This document shows positions 31,841 to 42,286 of a stretch of 64,000 bases of DNA, piece by piece (the first letter of the stretch is position 1; every line of letters begins with the position of its first letter). The notes below the pieces were generated by a model. It was not told the origin of the DNA and did no database searches. It saw nothing but the letters and a program-made list of their open reading frames with translations. The DNA lies in contig NC_050104.1 of the NCBI RefSeq assembly GCF_902167145.1, positions 101,505,849 to 101,569,848 of the forward strand. The letters are read 5' to 3'. Made by a program: the position numbers and the translations under genes. The DNA comes from Zea mays. Taxonomy: Eukaryota > Streptophyta > Magnoliopsida > Poales > Poaceae.

Positions 31841-34800
31841 TCAATCCAAGTTACGCGAATCTAAGACATTTAGCTCACTACACAGCCTGCAAAAGGTTTT
31901 CTCATTTAATGGCTTGGTAAAGATATCGGCTAGCTGGTTCTTGGTGCTAATATGGTACACCTCGATATCTCCCTTTTGCTGGTGGTCTCTCAGAAAGTGA
32001 TGCCGGATGTCTATGTGCTTAGTGCGGCTGTGTTCAACAGGATTATCCGCCATGCGGATTGAACTCTCATTGTCACATATGAGTGGGACTTTGCTCAGAT
32101 TGTAGCCAAATTCCCGAAGGGTTTGCCTCATCCAAAGTAGTTGCGCGCAACACTATCCTGCGGCAACATACTCGGCCTCAGCGGTGAATAGGGCAACGGA
32201 GGTTTGTTTCTTTTTGAACTCCAAGACACCAGGGACCTTCCTAGGAATTGGCACGTCCCTGATGTACTCTTTCTATCAACATTGCATCCAGCATAATCGG
32301 AGTCTGAATATCCAATCAAGTCAAAGGTAGACCCCTTTGGATACCAGATCCCGAAGCAAGGCGTAGTAACTAAATACCTAAGAATTCGCTTAACGGCCAC
32401 AAGGTGACATTCCTTGGGGTTGGATTGAAATCTAGCACACATGCATACACTAAGCATAATGTCCGATCTACTAGCACATAAATAAAGCAAAGAACCTATC
32501 ATAGACCGGTATGCCTTTTGATCAACAGACTTACCTCCTTTGTTGAGGTCGACATGTCCGTCGGTTCCCATAGGTGTCTTTGCGGGCTTGGCGTCCTTCA
32601 TCCCAAACCTTTTGAGAAGATCTTGAGTGTACTTTGTTTGAGAGAGGAAGGTGCCGTCCTTGAGTTGCTTCACTTGGAACCCAAGAAAGTAGGTCAACTC
32701 GCCCATCATCGACATCTCGAACTTTTATGTCATCACCCTGCTAAACTCCTCACAAGGCTTTTGATTAGTAGAACCAAATATTATGTCATCGACATAAATT
32801 TGGCACACAAAAAGATCACTGTCACAAGTCTTAGTGAAAAGAGTGGGATCGGCTTTCCCAACCTTGAAAAAATTAGCAATTAAGAAATCTCTAAGGCATT
32901 CATACCATGCTCTTGGGGCTTGCTTAAGTCCATAGAGCGCCTTAGAGAGCTTAAACACATGGTCGGGGTACCTGTCATCCTCAAAGCCAGGGGGTTGTTC
33001 CACATACACCTCCTCCTTGATTGGCCCGTTGAGGAAAGCGCTCTTCACATCCATTTGAAACAACCTAAAAGAGTGGTGAGCAACATAGGCTAATAATATT
33101 CGAATAGACTCTAGCCTAGCCACAGGAGCAAAAGTCTCCTCGAAATCCAAACCTGCGACTTGGGCATAACCTTTTGCCACAAGTCGAGCCTTGTTTCTTG
33201 TCACCACTCCGTGTTCGTCTTGCTTGTTGCGGAACACCCACTTGGTTCCTACAACATTTTGCTTTGGACATGGCACCAGGCTCCAAACTTCATTCCTCTT
33301 GAAGTTGTTAAGCTCTTCCTGCATGGCCAACACCCAGTCCGGATCCTGCAATGCCTCTTCTACCCTGAAAGGCTCAATAGACGAGACAAACGAGTAATGC
33401 TCACAAAAATTAGCTAAACGTGAGCGAGTTGTTACTCCCTTGCTTATGTCACCCAGAATTTGATCGATGGGGTGATTTCTTTGAATCGTCGCTCGGACTT
33501 GAGTTGGAGGGGCCAGTGGTGCTTCTTCCTCCATAACTTGTTCTTCTTGTGCCCCCCTTGATCACGCGCCTCTTCTTGAGGAACCTGTCCATCATCTTGA
33601 GTTGGGGGTAGCACCATTGTTGAGGAAGAAGGCTGATCTTGCTCCTATTGTTCCTGTGGTCGCACATCTCCAATCGCCATGGTGCGCATTGCGGCCGTCG
33701 GAACATCATCTTCATCTATGTCATCAGGATCAACTTTCTCTCTTGGAGAGCCATTAGTCTCATCAAATACAACGTCGCTAGAGACTTCAACCAAACCCGA
33801 TGATTTGTTGAATACCCTATACGCCTTTGTATTTGAGTCATATCCTAGTAAAAACCCTTCTACTGCTTTGGGAGCAAATTTAGAATGTCTACCTTTCTTC
33901 ACCAAAATGTAGCATTTGCTCCCAAATACACGAAAGTAAGAGACATTGGGTTTGTTACCGGTAAGGAGTTCGTAGGAGGTCTTCTTGAGGAGGCGATGCA
34001 GATATAGCCAATTTATGGTGTGGCAGGCTGTGTTCACAGCTTCCGACCAAAACCGCTCGGGTGTCTTGAACTCTCCAAGCATCGTCCTCGCCATATCGAT
34101 AAGCGTCCTGTTCTTCTTCTCACCATTTTGCTATGGTGTGTAGGGAGCGGAGAACTCGTGCTTGACGCCTTCCTCCTCAAGATACTCCTCCACTTGCAGA
34201 TTCTTGAACTCGGACCCATTGTCGCTTCTTATCTTTTTCACCTTGAGCTCAAATTCGTTTTGAGCCCTCCTTAGAAAGCGCTTTAGTGTCCCTTGGGTTT
34301 CTGATTTATCCTGCAAAAAGAATACCCAAGTGAAGCGGGAAAAATCATCAACAATTACTAGACCATACTTACTTCCCCTGATGCTAAGGTAGGCGATGGG
34401 TCCGAAGAGGTCCATGTGAAGAAGCTCCAGTGGTCTTGATGTTGTCATCACATTCTTGTTGTGATGAGTGCTTCCCACCTGTTTCCCTGCCTGACAAGCT
34501 GCACAAGGTCTATCTTTTTCGAAACATACATTGGTTAGTCCTAACACATGTTCTCCCTTTAGAAGTTTATGAAGGTTCTTCATCCCAACATGTGCTAGAC
34601 GGTGATGCCACAGCCAGCCCATACTAGTCTTAGCTATTAAGCATGCATCTAGATCGGCCTCCTCTTTTGAAAAATCAACTAAGTAGAGTTTGCCGTCTAA
34701 TACACCCTTAAACGCTAATGAACCATCACTCCTTCTAAAGACAGAAACATCAACATTTGTAAACAAACAATTGTAGCCCATGTGGCATAATTGACTTACA

Positions 34801-35033
34801 GACATGAGGTTGTATCCTAATGACTCTACTAAAAATACATTTGAAATAGAGTGCTCGCTTGTGATGGCTATCTTTCCCAAACCTTTGACCTTGCCTTGGT
34901 TCCCATCTCCAAAAATAATCGTATCCTGGGAATCCTTATTCTTGACGTAGGAGGTGAACATCTTCTTCTCCCCCGTCATGTGGTTTGTGCATCCGCTGTC
35001 GATTATCCAGCTAGATCCCCCAGATGCATAAAC
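31841..35033 (-). pseudogene. Element B pol, decayed
   Basis: The minus-strand frame starts after CCTTGCAG|GT at 35033. It carries protease (D-S-G-C-T-N-H-M), pre-integrase (H-H-R-L-A-H-V-G), integrase, RT ([15 protein letters not shown]) and RNase H, and ends at 31841. It is broken near 34131 (stop in integrase), near 33540-33640 (frame changes in the variable linker), at about 32719-32721 (stop in RT) and around 32130-32210 (frame changes in RNase H). It cannot make a functional polyprotein. Confidence 0.92.
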
Positions 35034-35045
35034 CTGCAAGGCAAT

Positions 35046-37416
35046 TTAAGCTTGGGTTTTAGGTACCCAACTCTTGTTGGGTCCTACAAGGTTAGTCACA
35101 ATAGCCTTTGGAACCCAAATACAAGTCTTGTCCCCTTGCATTTGGATCCCAACTTTCTAGCAACTACTTTTTCATTCTTACATAAAAGCGTAAATGAAGT
35201 ATTGCAAGCATGGTAAATGGTAGAAGGTTCATTGCACATTCTCCTAGGCACATGAGGCACAACATTACTTCTCCTAGGCCTACTTCTACCATGCACAAAA
35301 GTAGAGCTAGAAGCAACCATAACATATGAATCATTATAAGCGACATGATCATAACTCCTATTATAATGAGCATTCCTAGAAAATTTTCTATCATAAATGT
35401 AGGCATGACACTTTTGAGAACTACTAGTCATAGGAGCCTTCCCTTTCTCCTTGTTGAGAACAGGAGCCTTTTGTCTTGTTAAGTTCTTGGTTTCCTTTCG
35501 AAAATCAAGTCCATCCTTAATAGAGGGGTGTCTACCAATAGTGTAGGCATCCCTAGCAATTTTTAATTTATCAAAATCAATTTTGCAAGTCTTAAGTTGA
35601 GCATTAAGACTTGCCACCTCATCATTTAGTTTAGCAATAGAATTAAGGTGTTCATTACAAGAATTCACATCAAAGTCCTTGCATCTATTGCAAATAACAA
35701 CATGCTCTACACATGAACTAGATTTATTAGCTTTCTCTAGCTTAGCATTTAAATCATCATTCAAAATCTTTAAACTAGAGACAGATTCCTGACAGGCAGA
35801 CAACTCAGAAGACAACATTTCATTTCTTTTAAGTTCTAAGGCAAGAGACTTTTGAACACTAACAAATTTGTCATGTTCCTCATACAAAATGTCCTCTTGC
35901 CTTTCTAGCAATCTATCTTTTTCATTTAGAGCATCAATTAACTCATTGATTTTATCTACTTTAGCTCTATCTAAACCCTTAAATAAATCAGTATAATCTA
36001 CTTCATCATCACTAGAATCATCATCGTTATAAGTAGTGTACTTAGAGGTATCTCGAACACTTACCTTCTTCTCCTTGGCCATGAGGCAAGTGTGACGTTC
36101 GTTGGGGAAGAGGGAAGACTTGTTGAAGGCCGAGGCGGCGAGTCCTTCGTCGTCGGAGTCAGAAGAAGAGCAGTCCGAGTCCCATTCCTTTCCGAGGTGT
36201 GCCTCGCCCTTTGCCTTCCTGTAGCTCTTTTTCTTCTCCTTCATCCCGCTCTTTTCTTGTCCCTGGTCACTATCATTATCGGGAAAATTTGCTATAAAGT
36301 GACCAGTCTTACCGCATTTGAAGCAGGAGCGCTTTCCCCTTGTTTTATTATTGTTGGGGTACTCCTTGCGTCCTTTTAGTGCGGTCTTGAAGCGCTTGAC
36401 GATTAGGGCTATCTCATCTTCGTTAAGCCTGGTAGCCTCAACTTGTGCTACCTTGCTTGGTAGCGCCTCCTTGCTGCTTGTTGCTTTGAGAGCTCATAGA
36501 TGGGTAGTGGACCGTTCAAGGCGTTGTCCACGTATCGTGCCTCCTTTATCATCATGCGCCCGCTCACGAATTTTCCGAGGATCTCCTCGGGCGTCATCTT
36601 GGTGTACCTAGGGTTTTCACGAATGAGGTTGACAAGATGGGGGTCAATTACAGTAAATGACCTTAGCATGAGTCGGATGACATCATGATCCGTTCATCTT
36701 GTGCTTCTGTAGCTTCGTATTTTGTTGACCAGGGTCTTGAGCCTGTTGTAGGTTTGTGTTGGCTCCTCTCCCCTGATCATCGCAAATCTCCCCAGCTCGC
36801 CTTCCACCAACTCCATTTTGGTGATCATGGTGGCGTCGTTTCCCTCATGAGATATCTTGAGGGTGTCCCAGATTTGCTTGGCGTTGTCCAAGCCGCTCAC
36901 CTTGTTGTATTCATCCCTGCACAAAGATGCTAGCAAAACAGTGGTAGCTTGTGCATTCTTATGAATTTGTTCATTTATCATCACAGGGTTATCCGTACTA
37001 TCGAAATGCATTCCATTTTCTACTATTTCCCAAATGCTAGGATGGAGAGAAAATAGATGACTACACATTTTATGACTCCAAAATGAGTATTCCTCTCCAT
37101 CAAAGTGTGGAGGTTTTCCTAGTGGAATAGAAAGTAAATGTGCATTCGAATTGTACGGCATGCGAGAATAGTCAAAAGAGTAATTTTGATTAACCGTCTT
37201 TTTCTTTGACGAAGAATCGTCATCATCGTCGTCTCTTGGTGAAGAAGAAGATTCATCGCTGTCGTAGTAGACGATCTTCTTGATGCGCCTGTTCTTCTTC
37301 TCGTCCTTCTTCTTGTGACTCGAGCCAGAGTCAGTGGGTTTGTCATCTCTTGGCTCGTTGAAGATAGACTCCTTCTCCTTGTCGTTGACCACCATCCCCT
37401 TTCCCTTAGGATCCAT
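35046..37416 (-). pseudogene. Element B gag, decayed
   Basis: The minus-strand start at 37416 is the same charged N-terminus as in element C gag. The first frame runs to about 36694. The reading frame then changes near 36690, near 36450 and near 36245 (around the CCHC knuckle C-F-K-C-G-K-T-G-H-F), and again near 35150, before the C-terminal stop TAA at 35046-35048. The coiled-coil-like middle part at 36244-35096 is still open. Confidence 0.9.
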
Positions 37417-37466
37417 CTCTTCGGGTGGTTAGTCCCTTACGTGAAGAGTACGGCTCCGATACCAAT
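37417..37466 (-). other. Element B leader with primer-binding site
   Basis: On the minus strand, ATTGGTATCGGAGCCG follows the 5' LTR. It differs from the tRNA-Met primer site of elements C and D by one base (A to G), in keeping with age. Confidence 0.85.
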
Positions 37467-38719
37467 TGAGAGCACCTAGAGGGGGGTGAATAGGTGATCC
37501 TGTAAAATTCAACACTAATAGCCACACGACTTAGTTATGAAAGTTAGAACGTCTAAGTAGCTTGAAGCGAGTTCTTGTAAACACAGACAATCAAAGAGAA
37601 AGCACACAAAAGACACGCAATTTTTATCCCGTGGTTCGGCCAAGTAGCACTTGCCTACTTCCACGTTGTGGCGTCCCAATGGACGAGGGTTGCACTCAAC
37701 CCCTTTTAAGTGATCCGATGATCAACTTGAATACCACGGTTTTTCCTTTAGATGATTATTCCCGTTTGCGAGGAATCTCCACAAGATTGGAGTCTCTCGC
37801 CCTTACAACAAAGATCACAATGAAAGCACGGAGTAAGGTTGGGATGAGCAACACACACAAGACACAAATCGCAGCACACCCACGCACACAAGAGAAGACT
37901 TGAGCTCAAATGACAACACAGGGAGTCCTCGACACGAATAGAGCTCAAATCACTAACACAATGAAACGAATGCGCGGGAACAGAGTCTGGATGCCTTAGG
38001 ATGCTTAGTGAATGCTTGTGTCTCTCCTCCATGCGCCTAGGGGTCCCTTTTATAGCCCCAAGGCAGCTAGGAGCCGTTGGAGGCCAACAAGGAAGGCCAT
38101 CCTTGCCTTCTGTCGAGTGGCGCACCGGACAGTCCGGTGCGCCACCGGACAGTCACTGTAGACGGTCCGGTGCTGATCTCCTTCCTTTTCTGGCGCGGAC
38201 GACCGTTGCAGCTCCGGGCCAGTTGGCGCACCGGACACTGTCCGGTGCCCCCTGCCGACCGTTGGTGCGGGCCACGCGTCACCCGCGGATTGCGCGGCCG
38301 ACCGTTGCGCTGGTGACCGTTGGCTCATCGGACAGTCCGGTGCACCACCGGACAGTCCGGTGAATTATAGTCGTACGCCGCTAAACTTTTCCCGAGAGCG
38401 GCCTTTTCACCGGAGACTTGCCTGGCGCACCTGACACTGTCCGGTGCACCACCGGACAGTCCGGTGTGCTAGACTGAGTTGAGATTTGGCTGTACTGAGC
38501 CAAGTATTTTTGGTTTCTTTTCTTCTTCTTTTCTCACTGTTCTAGCACTTAAATAACTTCATTAGTATTTAAAAACAAATGTACTAAGTCTAGAAACATA
38601 CCTCATGCCTTGATTTGCATTTTTTCAATCTTTGACACATTTAGAACTTAGAGAATATGTGTTGGGCACTTAATCACCAAAACATTATAGAAATGGGCCA
38701 AAGGTAGATTTCCCTTTCA
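37467..38719 (-). repeat. Element B, 5' LTR
   Basis: 1253 bp on the minus strand with the same TATA box (complement of about 38048-38060) and a palindrome array at about 38120-38465. It differs from the 3' LTR by about 50 substitutions, a 4-bp CACA indel and a 2-bp change in a palindrome centre. Confidence 0.92.
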
Positions 38720-39422
38720 AGTCTTCCTAACGTCATATGTAGGGTCGTGCGCTGTTGTACCCCTAGTATGGTATTCCATCTTGTCCGTTTGGTACATGAG
38801 TCCCTATGGCTTGCTTGGTGTCAGCGTTGTGGTACCTGGCGGATTCCGCAGAGTTGGCTTATGGTAAGGTTCGAGGTTGTGTCTGGTAATGTTTCATCTT
38901 CTGTCATACCCCTTGCATCATTATATATCAAGCATGCGTAGGTATACGCGTGGTATGGGGTATTGTTTCGTCCTTTCCGGCGTATGGGTTATTGTAGAGA
39001 CTCCAGTGTTGAGGTCTCCGTGACTGGAGTTGACCGGCCCCATGAGTTAGCGAGGGCACTTCCGTAGGCGCATGTGGGGGTGTTCCATCGAGTCTGCCTG
39101 AGGCCTTTCGGTACTGTAGGTACAGTACGATCGTGATTTGGTGATTTTGTGTCTTGTCGTGGCTGTCGTGGGCCGACAACGTCGGCCTGGATTCCTTCTT
39201 TGTGACCCTGCCTGATGGGGGTTTGGTTGTTTGCCCCGCCTCAAAGACTTGTTTGGCGGGGACTTGGTCGGTCGTCCCGCCGCGCAGACTTATTGTCTGG
39301 GCAGGGACTTGATCGATCATGCCACCTCGTAGACTTACTCGACGGGAGTTTGGTCGGTAAATTGGCTAGAGAGAGGTTTATAGACCTCGCTTTGGGTGCC
39401 ACTTTACTAGTACCCGATAACA
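38720..39422 (-). repeat. Gypsy-type solo LTR, 5' part (minus strand)
   Basis: On the minus strand the segment starts TGTTATCGGGTACTAG at 39422, a start I associate with grass gypsy-type LTRs, and continues to the insertion point of element B. It contains several imperfect repeats of a CCCGCC…AGACTT type (about 39230-39350). With 29489-29800 it makes an LTR of about 1015 bp. Flanks acaat and acctt do not form a clear target duplication. Confidence 0.6.
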
Positions 39423-39874
39423 ACCTTTCGGTGCATGGAGTTTGCAGTCGTAATTTTGATTTGCGCCTTCGAAGACTAGCCAATGCGGCCGCAAGCGAGC
39501 TGTTTGAGTCTTCTTTCGCAGGTATCGTTGTCTTCTCACCCTGATGAGAGGCGGATGTGTGTCTCCAAACAACGTTTCTCTTCTCGTGCAGCCTACATGT
39601 TGGGGTTGCCTCCACAAAGCGATGACACGGAGGAAATCTGCAAGATCTGGAAGCTCCAAGTTCCTAGCAAAGTGAAGATCTTCTTGTGGCTATTTATTAA
39701 AGATAAACTGCACACCAGTGACCGCCTCTGCAGAAAACAAATAAGGCAGGATCTGCTCTGTCCCTTGTGCGGCGCGGCAGTGGAGGACAGACTCCATGCC
39801 TCTGTTCAGTGCCCCCGGGTTTCTTCCGTTTGGGCATTTTCTGGCATCACGATCGTGGGGATGGAAGGCCCTTA
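39423..39874 (+). pseudogene. LINE fragment: zinc-binding C-terminal domain (zf-RVT)
   Basis: From about 39483 to 39860 the plus-strand frames give the zf-RVT domain found at the C-terminus of plant LINE ORF2. It reads A-A-Y-x-L, W-K-L-Q-V-P-S-K-V-K-I-F-L-W-L, C-P-L-C-G and H-A-x-V-Q-C-P with V-W-A-F. It is the downstream continuation of the pieces at 345-870 and 29162-29488. It contains frame changes and is inactive. Confidence 0.85.
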
Positions 39875-40282
39875 GTCTGGCTCCAACAAGGTCCTCTAAA
39901 GGGTTCTCTACCCTAAATATAGAGGACCAAACGGTCTTCTACGCTCTCCAGCAACGTCCTCTAAACGGTTCTTTAAATTTAGAGGATGCTGCTGGATTCT
40001 CTATATATAGAGTTTCTCTAAACGGTTCTCTATCCATTTGACTACTTTGAATAACCGGTTTAGCAAAACTAAAATATGTACAATACATTTGAGAGTATGA
40101 TAAATACGTATGTACAAAAAATAAAATTAAAAAATGTCTTTAATATGGGTATTTGAGTATAGAGGACATGATTTAAAGGACGTTGTTGGAGAGAAATGAG
40201 ATATAGAGGATGAAATCTTTTAGAGGAGACTATAAAGGACAGATATAGAGGATGAATATAGAGGACATTGTTGGAGACAGCC
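39875..40282. mobile_element. Tourist-like MITE 1 (PIF/Harbinger type)
   Basis: 408 bp bounded by TTA on both sides (39872-39874 and 40283-40285). The termini are inverted: GTCTGGCTCCAACAA at the left, and GGCTGTCTCCAACAA as complement of the right end, 12 of 15 matching and followed by GTCCTCTA on both arms. Internal sequence has many copies of TAGAGGA and its complement. No coding capacity. It inserted into the zf-RVT region of the LINE. Confidence 0.85.
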
Positions 40283-40292
40283 TTAGGCCTTA

Positions 40293-40440
40293 GGTGCTGT
40301 TTGGTTTGGCTTCGAGAATGGTAACGGCAATGGAATGAATTGTGGGTGGCATATGCTTCCGTGCAATGATTACCTCCATTTGTTTGATTGCCGGAACAAT
40401 TTACCGATCACGAAACAATTTACCGGAACCAAACATAATC
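40293..40440. mobile_element. Tourist-like MITE 2
   Basis: 148 bp bounded by TTA (40290-40292 and 40441-40443). The ends are GGTGCTGTTTGGTT and, as complement of the right end, GATTATGTTTGGTT; the core GTTTGGTT is perfect. No coding capacity. It lies only 10 bp from MITE 1. Confidence 0.75.
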
Positions 40441-40672
40441 TTACTGCCGACATCGCTTACTCCCTGCCTGAAGACATCCCAGGAAGCAGCCGCTCGTATA
40501 TTTTACCTGCTATTCTGTGGCGGACGATATGGGATTGTAGGAATAGATACATCCATGATGGTGCAACTTCCACAGCCCCCGGAATAATTTCTAAGGTTGT
40601 ACATGATCTGAAAATTTGGCGCCACCGTTTGTCAGAGGGCTCCCCCCCCTATATAAAAAAACAAAGAATTTG
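40441..40672 (+). pseudogene. LINE fragment: C-terminal end and 3' tail
   Basis: The frame at about 40441-40640 contains I-L-P-A-I-L-W-R-T-I-W-D-C-R-N, matching the conserved I-L-W-x-I-W-x-x-R-N motif at the very end of plant LINE ORF2. An A-rich stretch (about 40656-40667) follows and is probably the remnant of the LINE poly(A) tail. This is the 3' end of the oldest transposon layer. Confidence 0.8.
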
Positions 40673-41655
40673 ATCCATCAAAGAAGGCTAATATCTAATT
40701 CGTATTCGAGTCCAGGTATTCTGTATCCGATCCGTATCTGATTTATATATATGTCTGTATATTTAAAGTTGGATATTTAAGATATCAATATCCATTCAAA
40801 TCTTGCGACACAACTCAATATACGGTCCAAATCCAAGAGAAAATATAAAAACAAATATAGTACAACAATATTTGTTTGAATGCGATCCGATTAAACCTCT
40901 GCCTGTATCAGAGATAAATCGAATCCCGTTGGAGGTGTACAAGAGAAGAGGCTACAAACGTTGGTTCACGTTGGATAGTTAAAAGATGACAATGATCAAT
41001 AGCATGATCGATAGTTAATAGGACGTGATGTGACAGGAGATATAAACTCTTCGTATGGAAACACTGTCTTCAGTGGAGTGTGAAAAATAGGTAACACGGA
41101 ACTGTAGATGATGATATTATTTAACACTATTTATAGAGAGAAGTTTAAAATATGAGATCGGATAAGAGATATGATAGCTTTAGGTGATCCATAAGCTAAA
41201 TACGCTCTCTTTGTGGTTCAGATTTTAAATGCTAACAGCGCAGTTGTTTTGAAACGGAGGAGGTATATATATTTATACTATTTTCATGTTACGTGATTAT
41301 ACGTTTAAGAAAAAAAACCATTGCTGGTCAGATATCAATAGTCAAGTTCAATGGAGACAATATAGAATTATAGAAACATACTGTTTTCCTAATCACGTAC
41401 CTGTATAGGTAAAGTCATTTGTAGAAAACTTCTAATACCTAGAATCCTAGCTTGGGGAAACTATTTCTTATTTCCGTTCTGAAAAGCATATTATAAACAA
41501 CAGATTCTGTGAAGTTCTGATATATAGTTTGATAGCCAAGGTCGTCGCATTTTTTTCATTCTGAAATTTCTTCTTTCACTGCTAAAAGCTTCACATGATT
41601 CAGTGTGTTCTTTTCCTCTCCAAATTATGAACTTTTTGGACCTAAATTTGTATAG

Positions 41656-41964
41656 CCCCGTTTAGACGTAGATATTGGAACACAAAATTGAAAATTAGAA
41701 TCAGTTTTTTTAATTCTATTATTTGGTTGCACATAGAATTGAGATTCGAAATCAGAGACCAATTCTCTGGATTTGGACTAGAAACTCTCTCTCGATACAA
41801 AGCATCACCCCTTAAAATTGAGTGGAATTAGACCATTCTAAATTTCAATTCAGTGACATCTAAACAATAGAATTGAAATTACATTTTATTTCAATACTAT
41901 GACTGATTCGGTATAGAACTCAATTCAATTTTATGTCCTTCAATATTGACATCTAAACGGAGAG
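41656..41964. mobile_element. MITE-like inverted-repeat element
   Basis: About 309 bp. The left end is CCCCGTTTAGACGTAGATATTG. The complement of the right end reads CTCCGTTTAGATGTCAATATTG. The inner AT-rich part contains long near-complementary stretches of aattgaaatt type. The target duplication is not clear, so I leave the superfamily open. Confidence 0.65.
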
Positions 41965-42112
41965 GTACTGTTATGGGCTTATGGCTAGTTTAAAAACTTA
42001 AATCCTCTTATAGATTCTCAGGGTTTGAGTAAAAAATGAGCTAATTTTTTACTTAATCTAAGAATCCTTCCCAAGAATCCTGAAAAAAATTTAAATTTTC
42101 AAACAAGTCCTT

Positions 42113-42116
<4 letters not shown>

Positions 42117-42171
<55 letters not shown>
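42117..42171. repeat. AT dinucleotide microsatellite
   Basis: About 27 uninterrupted AT units, 116 bp before the start codon of the TIC21-like gene. It is likely to vary in length between lines. Confidence 0.95.
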
Positions 42172-42173
<2 letters not shown>

Positions 42174-42286
42174 AAAATGTCCTTAATCGTCGAATCTTTT
42201 TGTAACCCGCACTACCCAAGCAAAGAATGAGTGGAAAACCCGCGTGACCGGTAACCGCCCGAACGCCACACAACACAAATCACAAA

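Larger units (their letters stand above)
29801..38719 (-). mobile_element. Element B: Ji-like Ty1-copia, full length but decayed
   Basis: A minus-strand element with LTRs at 37467-38719 (5') and 29801-31054 (3'), primer site, gag, pol and purine tract. Its pol and LTR ends resemble element C. The LTRs differ at roughly 50 positions by eye (about 4%), so it is clearly older than C and D. The coding regions are full of frameshifts and stops. The flanks are agtac on the left and agtct on the right, a decayed target duplication at best. It inserted into the gypsy-type solo LTR. Confidence 0.92.
40673..42286. other. Intergenic region with repeat remnants upstream of the TIC21-like gene
   Basis: No gene is visible. 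The region is AT-rich. It contains a stretch at about 40690-40930 with tccgatccgtatctg-like motifs that resembles low-copy plant repeats, a MITE-like element at 41656-41964 and an AT microsatellite at 42117-42171. The last 100 bp should contain the core promoter and 5' UTR of the downstream gene; I see no clear TATA box. Confidence 0.55.
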
